Notes: a model not told the origin generated them from the sequence alone. 64,000 nucleotides of DNA from JASHVB01 sp035508435 (GCA_035508435.1 DATJNA010000140.1:18556-82555), one strand, 5' to 3'; counted from the stretch's first letter, positions 25,634-36,451 are shown. Program-made: numbers and translations.

Positions 25634-26704
25634 CAGCAGGTGTTCGGCGTGCCGTTCGAAGTAGTGCCGTTCAAGGCCACCGGCGCCACACCGAAGCCGC
25701 GCCCGCCGCAACGGCGCATCTATGCCGTGCCGCAAAAAGCGCAGTTCGCCATCACCGTGCCGCGCGTGCTCGGCTTCTCCATTGGCGTCCGCAACCGGGT
25801 CACCGTGCCGGATTGGCCAAACCTTGCCCCCATGGTGCTGGACCCGGCACAGATACCGCCCCAGTCAGACCTCGCGGCGATGCGGAACCAGGGCAAGCCC
25901 ACCGCGTGGTCGCCGGGTGGCTTGTTCCGGGCCGATCTTGCCGCGTTCCACCGTGCCCATCGCGAGCAACAACTCTGCTACCAGATGGCGTCCGACCTGA
26001 CGCGGCACTATGCGACGCACGGGACCTGCGAGGCGCCGCCTCACATGTTGTTCCCGCAACTGCTGCAAATCGCGCAGCGCTGCATCGAGGACAAAGTCAA
26101 ACCGCTCGCGCCGGCGCAACGTCTCGATGGATTGCTCGCGCCGTACTATGGCTGGATCATCGAGCGGCTGTTGCAGGCGATCCGTCCCGACACCGCTGCC
26201 GGCGAGGCACCCGAAGTGCCGGACCTTGACCGCGACCGCCCTTGTGCCACCGCGGATATCAGCGTGTTCTCGTCGAAGCAGGTCAGGGAAGCGATCCGCA
26301 GCCATGTCAAACTGGTGATCATAGACTCGATCTGGGAGGCTCGGGCTGCCGATCTGCCCGACCAGCATGCGGTGGTGGACGCTTACATCAAGAACGATGG
26401 CCTTAATTTCACCGTTCCCTGCCTGCATAATGGCAAGCCGTCAGAGTATTTGCCGGACTATGTGATCCGCCTGAACGGTGCGCCGGATCAGTTCCTGATC
26501 GCGGAACTGAAGGGAGCAGACTGGGGAGGGTTGGCTGAGATAAAGGCCCAGGCCGCGCACCGGTGGTGTGCAGCCGTGAATGCTGCCGGCGAGTTTGGGC
26601 ATTGGGACTACAAATTGACCTTCAGTGTCGCCGATTTGGCGGTGCATCTCGATACGATCCAGGTTGCGCCGCCCGTCGTTGACTCTCTCACCCCCTCCCC
26701 CTAA
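25634..26704 (+). pseudogene. Type III restriction endonuclease (Res), C-terminal remnant
   Basis: About 355 codons remain open, starting near QQVFGVPFEVVPFK. They match the part of Res proteins after the helicase domain. The C-terminal nuclease region is recognisable: ISVFSSKQVREAIRSHVKLV, then HAVVDAYIKNDGLNF, YLPDYVIRLNG and LIAELKGADWGGLAEIKAQAAHRW, a PD-(D/E)xK-like core (PDYV and ELK). The DEAD-box helicase half, which should hold Walker motifs, is absent, so the enzyme cannot work as a type III restriction subunit. The surviving nuclease segment has no in-frame stop and could be expressed only with a new start (for example 25574). Confidence 0.7.
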
Positions 26705-26824
26705 ACCCCTGCCATCCGGGCCACTCCCCACCCCCGGTCCCCGCCCGATGCGGGGGCTCCGCCGCTCCGCGAAGGCTCGCGCAGCGGCGTATTTGCCGTT
26801 GTGGGCCAGCCACCCAAGGGTCCG

Positions 26825-26852
26825 CCGCCAAGGGACTGCCGCCAAGGGACTG
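26825..26852 (+). repeat. 14-bp tandem duplication carrying the ffh ribosome-binding site
   Basis: CCGCCAAGGGACTG is repeated exactly at 26825-26838 and 26839-26852, ending 4 bp before the ffh ATG. Each copy contains AAGGG; the second is 8 bp from the start codon and should serve as the Shine-Dalgarno. A GC-rich hairpin (CCCCGC, 5-base loop, GCGGGG, 26739-26755) lies further upstream and may terminate transcripts from the res remnant. Confidence 0.6.
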
Positions 26853-26856
26853 CCGC

Positions 26857-28246
<1,390 letters not shown>

Positions 28247-28260
<14 letters not shown>

Positions 28261-28385
28261 CCCGGCGATTCACTCCCGATTCCCCGTGCGCGGATGGCGG
28301 GCCGGTCCCCCGGTCGAGCCCGGCGACTGCGGGCCGGCCATGACGTGAACCAGCCGATGGCCGGCCCCGCGCCGGCCATGACGCA
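28247..28385. repeat. REP-like palindromes between ffh and rpsP
   Basis: Copies of the GTCATGGCCGG family fill this gap: the first begins within the ffh stop region (TCATGGCCGGCC), others are GGGCCGGCCATGACG near 28333-28349 and a palindrome GATGGCCGG...CCGGCCATGACG at about 28357-28383. The cluster replaces any ordinary intergenic sequence and supplies the ffh C-terminus. Confidence 0.7.
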
Positions 28386-28412
28386 AATAGTAGCCAAGGA
28401 GCCAAACCACCG

Positions 28413-28748
28413 ATGAGCCTGAAGATCCGCCTCGCCCGTGCGGGCGCCAAGAAGCGCCCCTACTACCACATCGTGGTCGCCGACAGCCGCTCGCCCCGCG
28501 ACGGCCGCTTCATCGAGAAGCTGGGCAGCTATAACCCCATGCTGCCGGCGGAGCATGCGGATCGTGTGCGCCTGCAGGACGAGCGCATCCAGCACTGGAT
28601 GAGCCACGGCGCTCTGCCGACCGACCGGGTGGCGAAATTCCTCGGCAAGGCGGGCCTCGCCCCGATGCCGGCAGTCCGCGAGCAACCGATCAAGTCGGCG
28701 CCCGGGAAGAAGGCGCAGGAACGTGCCAAGGAAGCCGCTCCGGCGTAA
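28413..28748 (+). CDS. rpsP: 30S ribosomal protein bS16
   Basis: A 111-residue ribosomal protein beginning MSLKIRLARAGAKKRPYYHI, with the bS16 pattern VVADSRSPRDGRFIEKLGSYNPM. The C-terminal Lys/Ala tail (APGKKAQERAKEAAPA) is longer than the ~82-residue E. coli protein, as is usual in alphaproteobacteria. AAGGAG precedes the ATG by about 12 bp. Second gene of the SRP/ribosome group. Confidence 0.98.
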   Translation: MSLKIRLARAGAKKRPYYHIVVADSRSPRDGRFIEKLGSYNPMLPAEHADRVRLQDERIQHWMSHGALPTDRVAKFLGKAGLAPMPAVREQPIKSAPGKKAQERAKEAAPA

Positions 28749-28755
28749 CGGCACC

Positions 28756-29394
28756 GTGGCATTGAACCGCATCCTGCTGGGCGTGATCGGCCGGCCGCAC
28801 GGCGTGCGCGGCCTCGTGCATGTGGTCAGCCACACCGCCGATCCTGCCAATCTGGCCGCCTACGGTCCGCTGACCGACGACCGCGGCCGGCGCTTCACCC
28901 TGCGCTGGCGGGGCGAGGGGCTGGCCGAGGTGACGGAACTGCGCGACGGCGTTGCCGTCCCGATCACCGATCGGACGACAGTCGAAAAGCTGGTCAACAC
29001 GCGGCTGTATTTAGACCGTGCGCAGCTCCCCGAGCCGGATGCCGACGAGTTCTACCTCGCGGACCTGATTGGGATGACGGCGGTCGATACCACCGGCACA
29101 GTCTTGGGCGAGGTCACCGCCGTGCACGACTACGGTGCCGGCGCGAGCCTGGAGATTGCGACGGAGGGCGCCGCCCCGCTGTTGGTGCCATTCACGCGCG
29201 TCGCGGTGCCGGGGGTCGACCTGCCAGGCCGTCGCGTGACGGTCGTGCCGCCGGATCAGACGGACTGGGTGTCAGAGACTCCCTCCGCTCGCGCGGCGGC
29301 CGCGCAGCGATCCAACGTGGGGGAGGAGGCGACGGGCCCGGGTTGGAGCGGGGGGGCAAGCGCGCCTCATGATCGCGGGACCTCGCCCGCATGA
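28756..29394 (+). CDS. rimM: Ribosome maturation factor RimM
   Basis: 16S rRNA-processing factor that binds the 30S head and uS19. The N-terminal domain has ILLGVIGRPHGVRGLVHV, and the PRC-barrel C-terminal domain has DEFYLADLIGMTAVDTTGTVLGEV and LVPFTRVAVPGVDLPGRRV. The GTG at 28756 gives 212 residues; a GTG at 28723 with a nearby AGGA site would add 11 and overlap rpsP. After about residue 175 there is a ~40-residue Ala/Gly/Ser-rich tail absent from typical RimM, which reaches into the trmD start with a 4-bp overlap. Confidence 0.95.
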   Translation: MALNRILLGVIGRPHGVRGLVHVVSHTADPANLAAYGPLTDDRGRRFTLRWRGEGLAEVTELRDGVAVPITDRTTVEKLVNTRLYLDRAQLPEPDADEFYLADLIGMTAVDTTGTVLGEVTAVHDYGAGASLEIATEGAAPLLVPFTRVAVPGVDLPGRRVTVVPPDQTDWVSETPSARAAAAQRSNVGEEATGPGWSGGASAPHDRGTSPA

Positions 29395-30116
29395 CGTTCC
29401 GCGCCTCCGTGCTGACCCTGTTCCCGGAGATGTTCCCTGGCCCGCTGGCCGGCTCGCTCGCCGGTCGCGCGCTGGCGCACGGCATCTGGTCCCTCCAGCC
29501 CGTGAACATTCGCGACTTCGCCACCGACCGCCACCGCACGGTGGACGACACCCCCTTCGGCGGCGGGCCCGGCATGGTGATGCGCCCTGACATCGTCGAT
29601 GCCGCCCTTGCCTCGGTCGCGGACGACCGCCCGCGCGTCTTCCTCACCCCTCGCGGGCGTCCTTTCACCCAAGGCCTGGCCCAGCACTATGCCTCTGCTC
29701 CCGGCCTCGTCCTGCTCTGCGGCCGCTACGAGGGCGTGGACCAGCGCGTGATCGACGCGCATGCGATGGAGGAGGTCTCGGTCGGAGACTATGTACTCTC
29801 CGGCGGTGAGCTTCCCGCCCTGGTGGTGCTGGATGCCGTCATCCGCTTGCTCCCTGGCGTGATGGGCGCCGCCGACAGCGCCACCGAGGAGAGCTTTGCC
29901 CAGCATTTGCTGGAATATCCCCATTACACCCGGCCGGCCGAGTGGCAGGGCCGCCGCGTTCCGGATGTATTGCTGTCGGGCCACCATGCCGCCGTCGCCG
30001 CCTGGCGCCGCGCCGAGGCAGAGCATGTCACCGCCGAACGCCGCCCCGATCTCTGGGCCGCCCATCGCGCCCGGCCCCCGACCGCGCCGGTTGTCAGCCC
30101 GGCCGCTTCCTCTTAA
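29391..30116 (+). CDS. trmD: tRNA (guanine-37-N1)-methyltransferase TrmD
   Basis: A 241-residue SPOUT methyltransferase making m1G37 in tRNA. It shows FRASVLTLFPEMFPGPL, DDTPFGGGPGMVM, the knot loop LCGRYEGVDQRV with EEVSVGDYVLSGGELPALV, and the C-terminal EWQGRRVPDVLLSGHH followed by a helix with AAWRRAEAE. All catalytic-loop features are present. ATG overlaps the rimM stop (ATGA). Confidence 0.98.
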   Translation: MTFRASVLTLFPEMFPGPLAGSLAGRALAHGIWSLQPVNIRDFATDRHRTVDDTPFGGGPGMVMRPDIVDAALASVADDRPRVFLTPRGRPFTQGLAQHYASAPGLVLLCGRYEGVDQRVIDAHAMEEVSVGDYVLSGGELPALVVLDAVIRLLPGVMGAADSATEESFAQHLLEYPHYTRPAEWQGRRVPDVLLSGHHAAVAAWRRAEAEHVTAERRPDLWAAHRARPPTAPVVSPAASS

Positions 30117-30143
30117 GCAGCGCTCCGCAAAGGAACCTCCGCC

Positions 30144-30551
30144 ATGAACATCGTGCAGCAATACGAAGCCGGCGAGATCGGCCGTCTGACCAAGGACCGC
30201 ACCGTGCCGGCATTTCAGCCGGGCGACACGGTTCGGGTCGCGGTGAAAGTGGTGGAAGGCGAGCGCACTCGTACCCAGGCGTTCGAGGGCGTCTGCATCG
30301 CCCGTTCCAACAAGGGTCTGAGCAGTAATTTCACCGTCCGAAAGATCAGCTATGGCGAGGGCGTGGAGCGTGTATTTCCGCTGTATTCGCCGTTGATCGC
30401 GGAAATCGCGGTGGTGCGCCACGGCGACGTGCGTCGCGCCAAGCTGTACTATCTGCGCGGCCGGTCCGGCAAACGTGCCCGCATTGCCGAGCGCGCCCGC
30501 AGCACTGGCCCGGCCGAAGCTTCGCCTGCGGAGTCCGGGGCCGCGGAATAA
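30144..30551 (+). CDS. rplS: 50S ribosomal protein bL19
   Basis: A 135-residue protein with FQPGDTVRVAVKVVEGERTR, QAFEGVCIARSNKGLSSNFTVRKISYGEGVERVFPLYSP and RAKLYYLRGRSGKRARIAER, the bL19 core. A short Ala/Glu-rich tail follows. It lies at the 30S-50S interface. Last gene of the translation group; 150 bp downstream hold a weak inverted repeat (GAGCGT, 8 bases, ACGCTC at 30661-30680) without a T-run. Confidence 0.98.
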   Translation: MNIVQQYEAGEIGRLTKDRTVPAFQPGDTVRVAVKVVEGERTRTQAFEGVCIARSNKGLSSNFTVRKISYGEGVERVFPLYSPLIAEIAVVRHGDVRRAKLYYLRGRSGKRARIAERARSTGPAEASPAESGAAE

Positions 30552-30702
30552 CGCGCCAGGTCGGCAGCGCGCCGGGTCGCTCGGTCGTCGCCCGCCGGGG
30601 TGCTGCGGTCGCGTGAAATCCGAGCCAGAATCAGGCAGCAATACGTGACGGCCTGTTGAAGAGCGTGTAGTCAAACGCTCCTCACCGTGCTGCGAGGCTG
30701 CT

Positions 30703-32910
30703 TTGATTCATTTTGCCCCTCGTACAATTGTGGCCTTTACAATGCTCGTCCTCGCGGTGCTGATCGCCGGCTGCGATGCACCGGTGCGCATCGGCGTCAA
30801 GCAAGCGCGGGCGGCAGGCGTGGTCGTCCCTGCCGGGATGCAGCGGCCGATCATCCCGACCGCCTTTGTGCCACCAGCACCGCGGCCGGCCTCGAGGCCG
30901 GCACCACCCGTAATGCCGGCGGCATTCACCACGGCCGGCTTGCTGCACGTGCCCAGCGTGCCACAGCCCCGACAACCGACTGACGTGGTGGGGCTGCTGC
31001 TGCAGCCCGACGGTCCACAGTCCGGCGCACGCTCAATCACCTTCGGTCAGGTTTTCCGCCCCGGCCAGCTTCCCGCCGGCAGTGGCCTCGCGGCCCGCAT
31101 CGATGGCCGCGAGGTAGCGGCGCAACTCGACGTAAAGGCCACCAACCCTGACGGCTCGGTGCGTTTCGGTGTCGTGACGCTGCGCGCCGCCGCGCCCGCG
31201 GCGGTGATGTTGGTGCGTACGGGAAAATCCGCAGTCCCGGACGTCGATCTGGCGGCACGTGCAGCGCATGACGATGTTTCCGTCGACCTGGTGATGCACG
31301 GCGCCTCCGGCGACACGCCATATCATTTCGACCCAGCCACGCTTTTGTCGAGCGCGCTCGCAGCCGGCAAGGCGTCCTTCTGGCTGCGCGGCCCCCTGGT
31401 CACCGAGGCACGCGTGAACGTGCCGGTCAGCGGCTCATTCCGCCTTACGTTCGACGTTCGTGCCTATGCCGATGGTGCGATGCTGACCGACATCGCGTTC
31501 GACAACGACTACGCGATGCAGCCGGTCGGCGGTGACGTCGCCTACGACGTGACGATCAGCCGTAACGGCAAGCCGGTCTTGCAACATGCGAAACTACGGC
31601 AATTCCAGTACCAGACCTGGCACCGTGAAATCTGGAGCGACGGCGATCCAGACATCAACGTTGTGCACGATATCGCGGCGATGGAGCGCACCGGCGCGAT
31701 CCAGACCTACGATTTGACGACCGGCGTGGCGCCGCAGGCGATCGACGACGAACGGAAGGCGCTGGCGACGCCGGGATTCTTCGACATTCTGGGCAATGCC
31801 GAGGTGCAGAAGTACATGCCGATGGTCGGCGGACGCGACGACATCGGTCCGCTGACGGCCGGCAACGCTGTGTGGCTGATGACACAGAATCCGGTCGCCG
31901 CGCGCTTCGCGCTGGCACAGGCCGACGCGGCGGGCAGCGTCCCAATTCATTTCTTCGACCCGGTCGCCGGCACCTATGTGACGCTGGAAAAATACCCCAA
32001 ACTCTGGATCGACGACCGCGGCGGGAGCGGCCCTGACACGACCGGGCTGACGCAGAAAATCGGCAATACCGGCTGGTTCTACGACAATGCGCATCAGCCG
32101 GAGCTGACGTATTTGCCGTACCTGATGACGGGAAGCCACTACCGCCTGGACCAGTTCGAGGCGCAGGCAACGGCCACGGTGCTGAACGTATGGCCAGCAC
32201 CACGCGAGGACGCGAAAGGCATTGTCGTCAATCGAATGACGCAGGTGCGCGCGGCCGGCTGGAACCTGCGCGAGGTGGTGGAGGCAGCATTCGCGCTGCC
32301 TGATGCTTCGCCGTTGCGGCGGTATTTCCAGCGTCTCCTCGCCAACAACATCGACTATCTGCACACTGACATGGTGAACGCGCACGAGGGAGAGGCGACT
32401 GGCTGGCTACCTTTGCGCACCGATGTCTTTTTCAAGCTGGCTCCCTGGCAGGAGGATTTCCTGGCAAGCAGTCTCATCCTCGCCGCGCGTCAAGATGTGC
32501 CGGGAGCCAAGGAACTGCTGATCTGGATGACGAATTTCCTGGCCGGCCGCTTTCTGGCCGAGGACAAAGGATTTCCGCCATACGCCGGCGGTGCGTTCGA
32601 GCTGGTCATGAATGATGGCGATGGACACACGCTGCAAACGTGGAAGGAAATTTTCGAACTGTCGGAGCAAAGACTGGCCAGGGACTTTGCCGACAATGGC
32701 CATGCGTGGTCGGGGATGACCTACGCTCTCCAATTGCTCGCCGACCGCGCCATGCTGGGCGGCTTGATCGGGGCCACGCACAGCGACGAGGCGCGGCGCG
32801 CCTTCGACTGGCTGGTGGCACATGCGCCGCAGATCGGCAAGCAGCGGCTGGTGTTGGATCCGAGCTGGAATATCGTGCCGCTGTCGATGCAGGCGGCAGA
32901 AGAGCGATAG
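30703..32910 (+). CDS. Large predicted lipoprotein, RIFT-barrel/YetA-like, unknown function
   Basis: A 735-residue exported protein. A TTG start at 30703 (GCGAGG 7 bp upstream) gives a 23-residue signal with a lipobox LIAG|C at Cys24. A later ATG (30742) would leave too short a signal. After a Pro/Ala-rich linker (to about 90) comes a beta-rich domain with ITFGQVFRPGQLPAG and YDVTISRNGKPVLQHAK, like the RIFT-barrel proteins around YetA. A helical second half from about 480 resembles an alpha/alpha toroid (NNIDYLHTDMVNAHEGEATG, LAPWQEDFLASSLILAAR). A glycan-processing role is inferred from the fold and from the neighbouring glycosyltransferases. Confidence 0.75.
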   Translation: MIHFAPRTIVAFTMLVLAVLIAGCDAPVRIGVKQARAAGVVVPAGMQRPIIPTAFVPPAPRPASRPAPPVMPAAFTTAGLLHVPSVPQPRQPTDVVGLLLQPDGPQSGARSITFGQVFRPGQLPAGSGLAARIDGREVAAQLDVKATNPDGSVRFGVVTLRAAAPAAVMLVRTGKSAVPDVDLAARAAHDDVSVDLVMHGASGDTPYHFDPATLLSSALAAGKASFWLRGPLVTEARVNVPVSGSFRLTFDVRAYADGAMLTDIAFDNDYAMQPVGGDVAYDVTISRNGKPVLQHAKLRQFQYQTWHREIWSDGDPDINVVHDIAAMERTGAIQTYDLTTGVAPQAIDDERKALATPGFFDILGNAEVQKYMPMVGGRDDIGPLTAGNAVWLMTQNPVAARFALAQADAAGSVPIHFFDPVAGTYVTLEKYPKLWIDDRGGSGPDTTGLTQKIGNTGWFYDNAHQPELTYLPYLMTGSHYRLDQFEAQATATVLNVWPAPREDAKGIVVNRMTQVRAAGWNLREVVEAAFALPDASPLRRYFQRLLANNIDYLHTDMVNAHEGEATGWLPLRTDVFFKLAPWQEDFLASSLILAARQDVPGAKELLIWMTNFLAGRFLAEDKGFPPYAGGAFELVMNDGDGHTLQTWKEIFELSEQRLARDFADNGHAWSGMTYALQLLADRAMLGGLIGATHSDEARRAFDWLVAHAPQIGKQRLVLDPSWNIVPLSMQAAEER

Positions 32911-32914
32911 CGGG

Positions 32915-33553
32915 TCAGCGCCGCGGCCGCGCGCGTACCAGCATCTGCTTGCCCATCGGCTTGAGCGGCGAGGCAAGATAGGCACGAATCAGCAACGGCG
33001 AGACCGGCAGTCGGGATTTCACGGTCAGCGGCAGGAAGCGCGGCCGCACGTCGATCGCGTCATAGCCGTTGGCGGCGAGAAAATCGACCAGGCTGATATC
33101 CGAGTAGATGGCGATGTGCGTGTAGTCGTCGAAATACTCGCGATATGCGTAGCGATAGTTCGGCTGCAGGATATTCAGCGTCCCGTCCTTGCTCAGCCTG
33201 GTGCGCAACGTGGCCAACACGGTCGCGAACTGAGCCTGGGTAATATGCTCGAACAGATTGCTGGCGAAGGCAAAGTCCACGCCGGCATCGGGCAGGAAGC
33301 CGAGGTCGGTCACGTCCCCCACCACGGCCTCGACACCCGGGACGAGGTGGCGCGGGAAGTCGGCCCACGCATCGACCGCGATGCGGCGGCGCGCTTCCAC
33401 ATGGTTGATGAAATTGCCATAGCCGCAGCCGAGATCCACCACGCAGGCGTCGCGGCCGATCAGTTTGCTGAAATGCCAGCGCCACAGCGCCTCCCACACC
33501 ACGTCGCGGCGGGGATCCTCGGTCAGCCGGGACGCATGGTAGCCTTCGCTCAC
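32915..33553 (-). CDS. Class I SAM-dependent methyltransferase
   Basis: A 212-residue methyltransferase with motif I VVDLGCGYGNFINHV, an acidic residue in IAVDAWAD, and FAFASNLFEHITQAQFATVLATL (motif IV and the following helix), as in the type-11/23 methyltransferases of glycan and lipid pathways. The GTG at 33553 overlaps the stop of the upstream GT2 gene as GTGA, so the two are coupled. An upstream GTG at 33568 is less likely. Its stop lies only 4 bp from the stop of the convergent lipoprotein gene. Confidence 0.88.
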   Translation of the reverse strand: MSEGYHASRLTEDPRRDVVWEALWRWHFSKLIGRDACVVDLGCGYGNFINHVEARRRIAVDAWADFPRHLVPGVEAVVGDVTDLGFLPDAGVDFAFASNLFEHITQAQFATVLATLRTRLSKDGTLNILQPNYRYAYREYFDDYTHIAIYSDISLVDFLAANGYDAIDVRPRFLPLTVKSRLPVSPLLIRAYLASPLKPMGKQMLVRARPRR

Positions 33554-34602
33554 GAGCGGGCGGGCCACCAGCCGAACACGATGCCCAGCATCATGCGGCA
33601 GCCCACGGCCAGGGCCCGCACATTATCGGTGTTGCCGCCTTTGCTCGCACCGACGCGCTGATAGAAGGTAATGGGGCACTCCACCACGAAATAGCCGTAG
33701 CGCAGCGCCTTATCGAGGAAATAGGCGTTGAACTCCAGATTCACCGACGCGTCCAGCACCGGCAACAGGCGCTGCACCACGCTGCGACGGCACAATTTGT
33801 AGGTGGTGCCGACATCGGTGATGGTGCTGCGGCCCAAATGTTTGGCTTCGAGCAATTTCCCAACGAACAGATTGCCGTAATACATGAAGGTGCTGAGCTG
33901 CGTGGCGTATTCGCGCAGACGCTCGACCGTGCGGGTGCCGTTGACGATGTCGGCGTGCGGTGCGTAGGCGAGGAACTTCTCGAGGTCGAAGGCGCGGAAA
34001 GTCCGGTCGCCCTCGCACAGCACGATCAGGCCGGTTTGGTCCAGCCGCACCGCCTCGGAGAGCGAGCGATAGACGCAGTAGCCGTAGCCCTGGGCGGTCT
34101 CGTTGAAGGCGATGGCGCCCGCTTCCTGTGCACGCTCGAACGTGGCATCGGTGCTGTTGTTGCTGACGACGATCACCTTGTCGACCAGCGGATGCGCCGC
34201 GAAGTCGCGCACGGCGTCACCGATGCTCTCCTCATCGTTGTAGGCGGTCAGGACGACGGTGACCTTGCGATGCGGCAGCGGATCGAACCGCACCGTGGCG
34301 GCCTGGCGCTGGCGCTTGGCGGGGAACAGTACCAGCAGGTCGAGCAAGGTGAAGGCGATGCCGAGAACGATTGGCATGCCGCTGTACCAGACGATCCACT
34401 CGTTGAGCGGTCGCAGTGCGGCTTCCAACCCGAACACGAGCCGGGGCACGACCATCAGGACGCCGCACAGATACATTGCGATACCGAGACAGAAGCACAG
34501 AATCCCGTACAGCATGAATGGCACGCGGCGCAGCCGGCCGACCACGCCGGCGCCCGACGGGAGGTATCGCCAAAAGCCTCGCCATGCCCTGATCTGCGTC
34601 AC
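33550..34602 (-). CDS. Glycosyltransferase family 2, membrane-anchored
   Basis: A 350-residue protein from a GTG at 34602 with GGGAG 7 bp upstream. Two membrane segments come first (about 28-55 and 70-97), then a GT-A domain with VTVVLTAYNDEESIGDAVRDF, VIVVSNNSTDATFE, a DxD-like LCEGDRTF and TDVGTTYKLCRRSVVQRLLP. Product likely a lipid-linked or envelope glycan. Longer in-frame starts back to 34830 have no ribosome-binding site and overlap the divergent promoter region. Confidence 0.88.
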   Translation of the reverse strand: MTQIRAWRGFWRYLPSGAGVVGRLRRVPFMLYGILCFCLGIAMYLCGVLMVVPRLVFGLEAALRPLNEWIVWYSGMPIVLGIAFTLLDLLVLFPAKRQRQAATVRFDPLPHRKVTVVLTAYNDEESIGDAVRDFAAHPLVDKVIVVSNNSTDATFERAQEAGAIAFNETAQGYGYCVYRSLSEAVRLDQTGLIVLCEGDRTFRAFDLEKFLAYAPHADIVNGTRTVERLREYATQLSTFMYYGNLFVGKLLEAKHLGRSTITDVGTTYKLCRRSVVQRLLPVLDASVNLEFNAYFLDKALRYGYFVVECPITFYQRVGASKGGNTDNVRALAVGCRMMLGIVFGWWPARS

Positions 34603-34903
34603 CAAGGCTCCCAACCACGCGCCTGCAAGGCGGCCGTTCACCGGCCATGGCGCGGACACCGGCACGGTGCGGAACGCACCTCGCACGAAACATGTAGGTG
34701 CGGAGTGTAACCGCCGCACCCCGTCGATCGCAAGCACGCGATTGGCACTCGCCCGATGGCATGGATGCGCGGAGTCTGGTTTCAGGTTGGTTGCGGTGCA
34801 GTACAAGCTTGCTGTGGCATCGGCATGCAAGTTATATCGTTCGCACCACCAGCCGCTGCGCGATCATCGCAGCCGGCGTGGTGTGATTGGCACGCTTGGA
34901 GCG

Positions 34904-36451
34904 ATGCGCGTGGCCGAACTTGCGGAATCCCTTGCCGACCATACGGATCGTGTCCAGGTAGGCGTGCGCGCCGGCTGGCTCGCCGCGGCGGTGGTCTGCG
35001 CGGGCTTTGCGATTCGCTGCATCGGCATCGGCGGCCGATGGCTGACCGGCGACGAACTCTGGTCGGCCAGCCTCGCCAAGGATGGACCCTGGACGGCATT
35101 GCTGACCACGGCGCGGTTCGATGTTCATCCCCCGCTTTACTACCTGCAACTCAGCCTGTGGATGCTGTTCGGCCACAGCGACCAGTGGCTGATGCTGAAC
35201 TCCATTCTGTGGGGAACCGCGGCGGTGGCATTGTTGACCGTCGCCGCCAGCGAGATTCACGGCCCACGCATCGGCCTCGCGGCCGGCGCCATGCTCGCGG
35301 TCGCACCCGCCGCACTCAACTACGGCGACGATGTGCGCATGTACCCGATGTTGCTCGCGCTGATCGTGCTTGCCTGGTACACCCAGGCGCGGTGGCTGGA
35401 CGGCACGTCCGGCCGCTTCGGCGCGTTCTGGATGATCGTCGCCCAATGTGCGATGGCGTACAGCCACGGCGCGGCATTGGTCATGCTATCGGGCGTGGTA
35501 TTGCTCGGCGGCACGACCCTGTTGCTGCGTCGGGATTGGCGGCAGTTGGGCCGCTGGATCGGCATCGAACTGGTGGTCGGGCTGCTGGTCTCGCCGACGA
35601 TCATCGTTGCGCTGATGCGCGGTGTGAACCATCCGGCAGTACCCGGGTTTGACAATTTCCTGCAGACCTGGACCTTCCTGACCACCGGCGATTCGACCTT
35701 GCAGGCACCGTTCGTGGCCGGCGCGGTGATATTGCTCGCCGTGCTATTGCTCGGAGCGGAACTGGACAGCGCGGCGGCGTTGCAGACCGGGATGCTGGTG
35801 TTCGCGCCGCTGATCCTGGCTGGCGTGGTCAGCCATGCGTACAAGCCGGTCTGGCTGGATCGCACCTTCCTGCCGGTGGTCCCGTTCATCTGCCTGGGCC
35901 TCGCACGCGCCCCACTGGACCGCGGACGAACCGCATCCCGGACGCCGTGGTACGGCGCCGCGGTCTTCGCGGTGCTGCTGCTGGCCTGGGTGGGCCTCGC
36001 CATTCCGAATCAGATCACGCGCGAGAAAGGTGATGGCTTCAAGCCCGCCGCTGCGCTGGTGCATACGCTGCAACGCCCGGGTGACCTGATCGTCTGCGGC
36101 CCGAACTACACCTACTGGTACTTCCTTTGGTACTATGCCGGCCCGCACTGGGGTGAGCCGCGCCATGCCTTCATACTGAATGCCGATTGGCAACACATGA
36201 TGGCGCGGTTGCCGCCTGCCCTGACGGCGGTGCTTGGCCTCAGCGAGGCCGATCGCACGCTGCACCGCAATGGCGTCACCATTACGCTGTGGGATCCAGA
36301 CCGGCCGCTGCCCAAGACCTCCGGCAACATCATCGTGGTGGGCTTGCGCGAATTAGAAGCCGTGAAAATTCCTGGCTATCGCCTGGCAAGCAGTACCATA
36401 GACACGCAGATCCTGGTGGAGCGCTGGGTTCCCGATCCGCGCGGCGACTGA
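34904..36451 (+). CDS. GT39-like (GT-C) glycosyltransferase, multi-spanning membrane protein
   Basis: A 515-residue polytopic protein with about ten hydrophobic helices. The first periplasmic loop has the GT-C acidic motif WLTGDELWSASLAKDG, followed by DVHPPLYYLQLSLW, as in ArnT/PMT-type transferases that use polyprenyl-phosphate sugars. A C-terminal periplasmic domain (about 380-515) contains LIVCGPNYTYWYFLWYY. ATG 34904 has GGAG upstream; the open frame runs far 5' but is antisense to the GT2 gene there. Acceptor unknown. Confidence 0.88.
   Translation: MRVAELAESLADHTDRVQVGVRAGWLAAAVVCAGFAIRCIGIGGRWLTGDELWSASLAKDGPWTALLTTARFDVHPPLYYLQLSLWMLFGHSDQWLMLNSILWGTAAVALLTVAASEIHGPRIGLAAGAMLAVAPAALNYGDDVRMYPMLLALIVLAWYTQARWLDGTSGRFGAFWMIVAQCAMAYSHGAALVMLSGVVLLGGTTLLLRRDWRQLGRWIGIELVVGLLVSPTIIVALMRGVNHPAVPGFDNFLQTWTFLTTGDSTLQAPFVAGAVILLAVLLLGAELDSAAALQTGMLVFAPLILAGVVSHAYKPVWLDRTFLPVVPFICLGLARAPLDRGRTASRTPWYGAAVFAVLLLAWVGLAIPNQITREKGDGFKPAAALVHTLQRPGDLIVCGPNYTYWYFLWYYAGPHWGEPRHAFILNADWQHMMARLPPALTAVLGLSEADRTLHRNGVTITLWDPDRPLPKTSGNIIVVGLRELEAVKIPGYRLASSTIDTQILVERWVPDPRGD

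Noticed and set aside
25000..26229. A single 409-codon gene spanning the Mod and Res remnants
   Set aside because: The frame is open, but family-like sequence stops at about 25560; beyond that the Res-like sequence is in a different frame, so the continuous frame is not one real protein.
30661..30680. Rho-independent terminator after rplS
   Set aside because: The stem is only 6 bp with an 8-base loop and there is no T-run in either direction, so I do not call a terminator.
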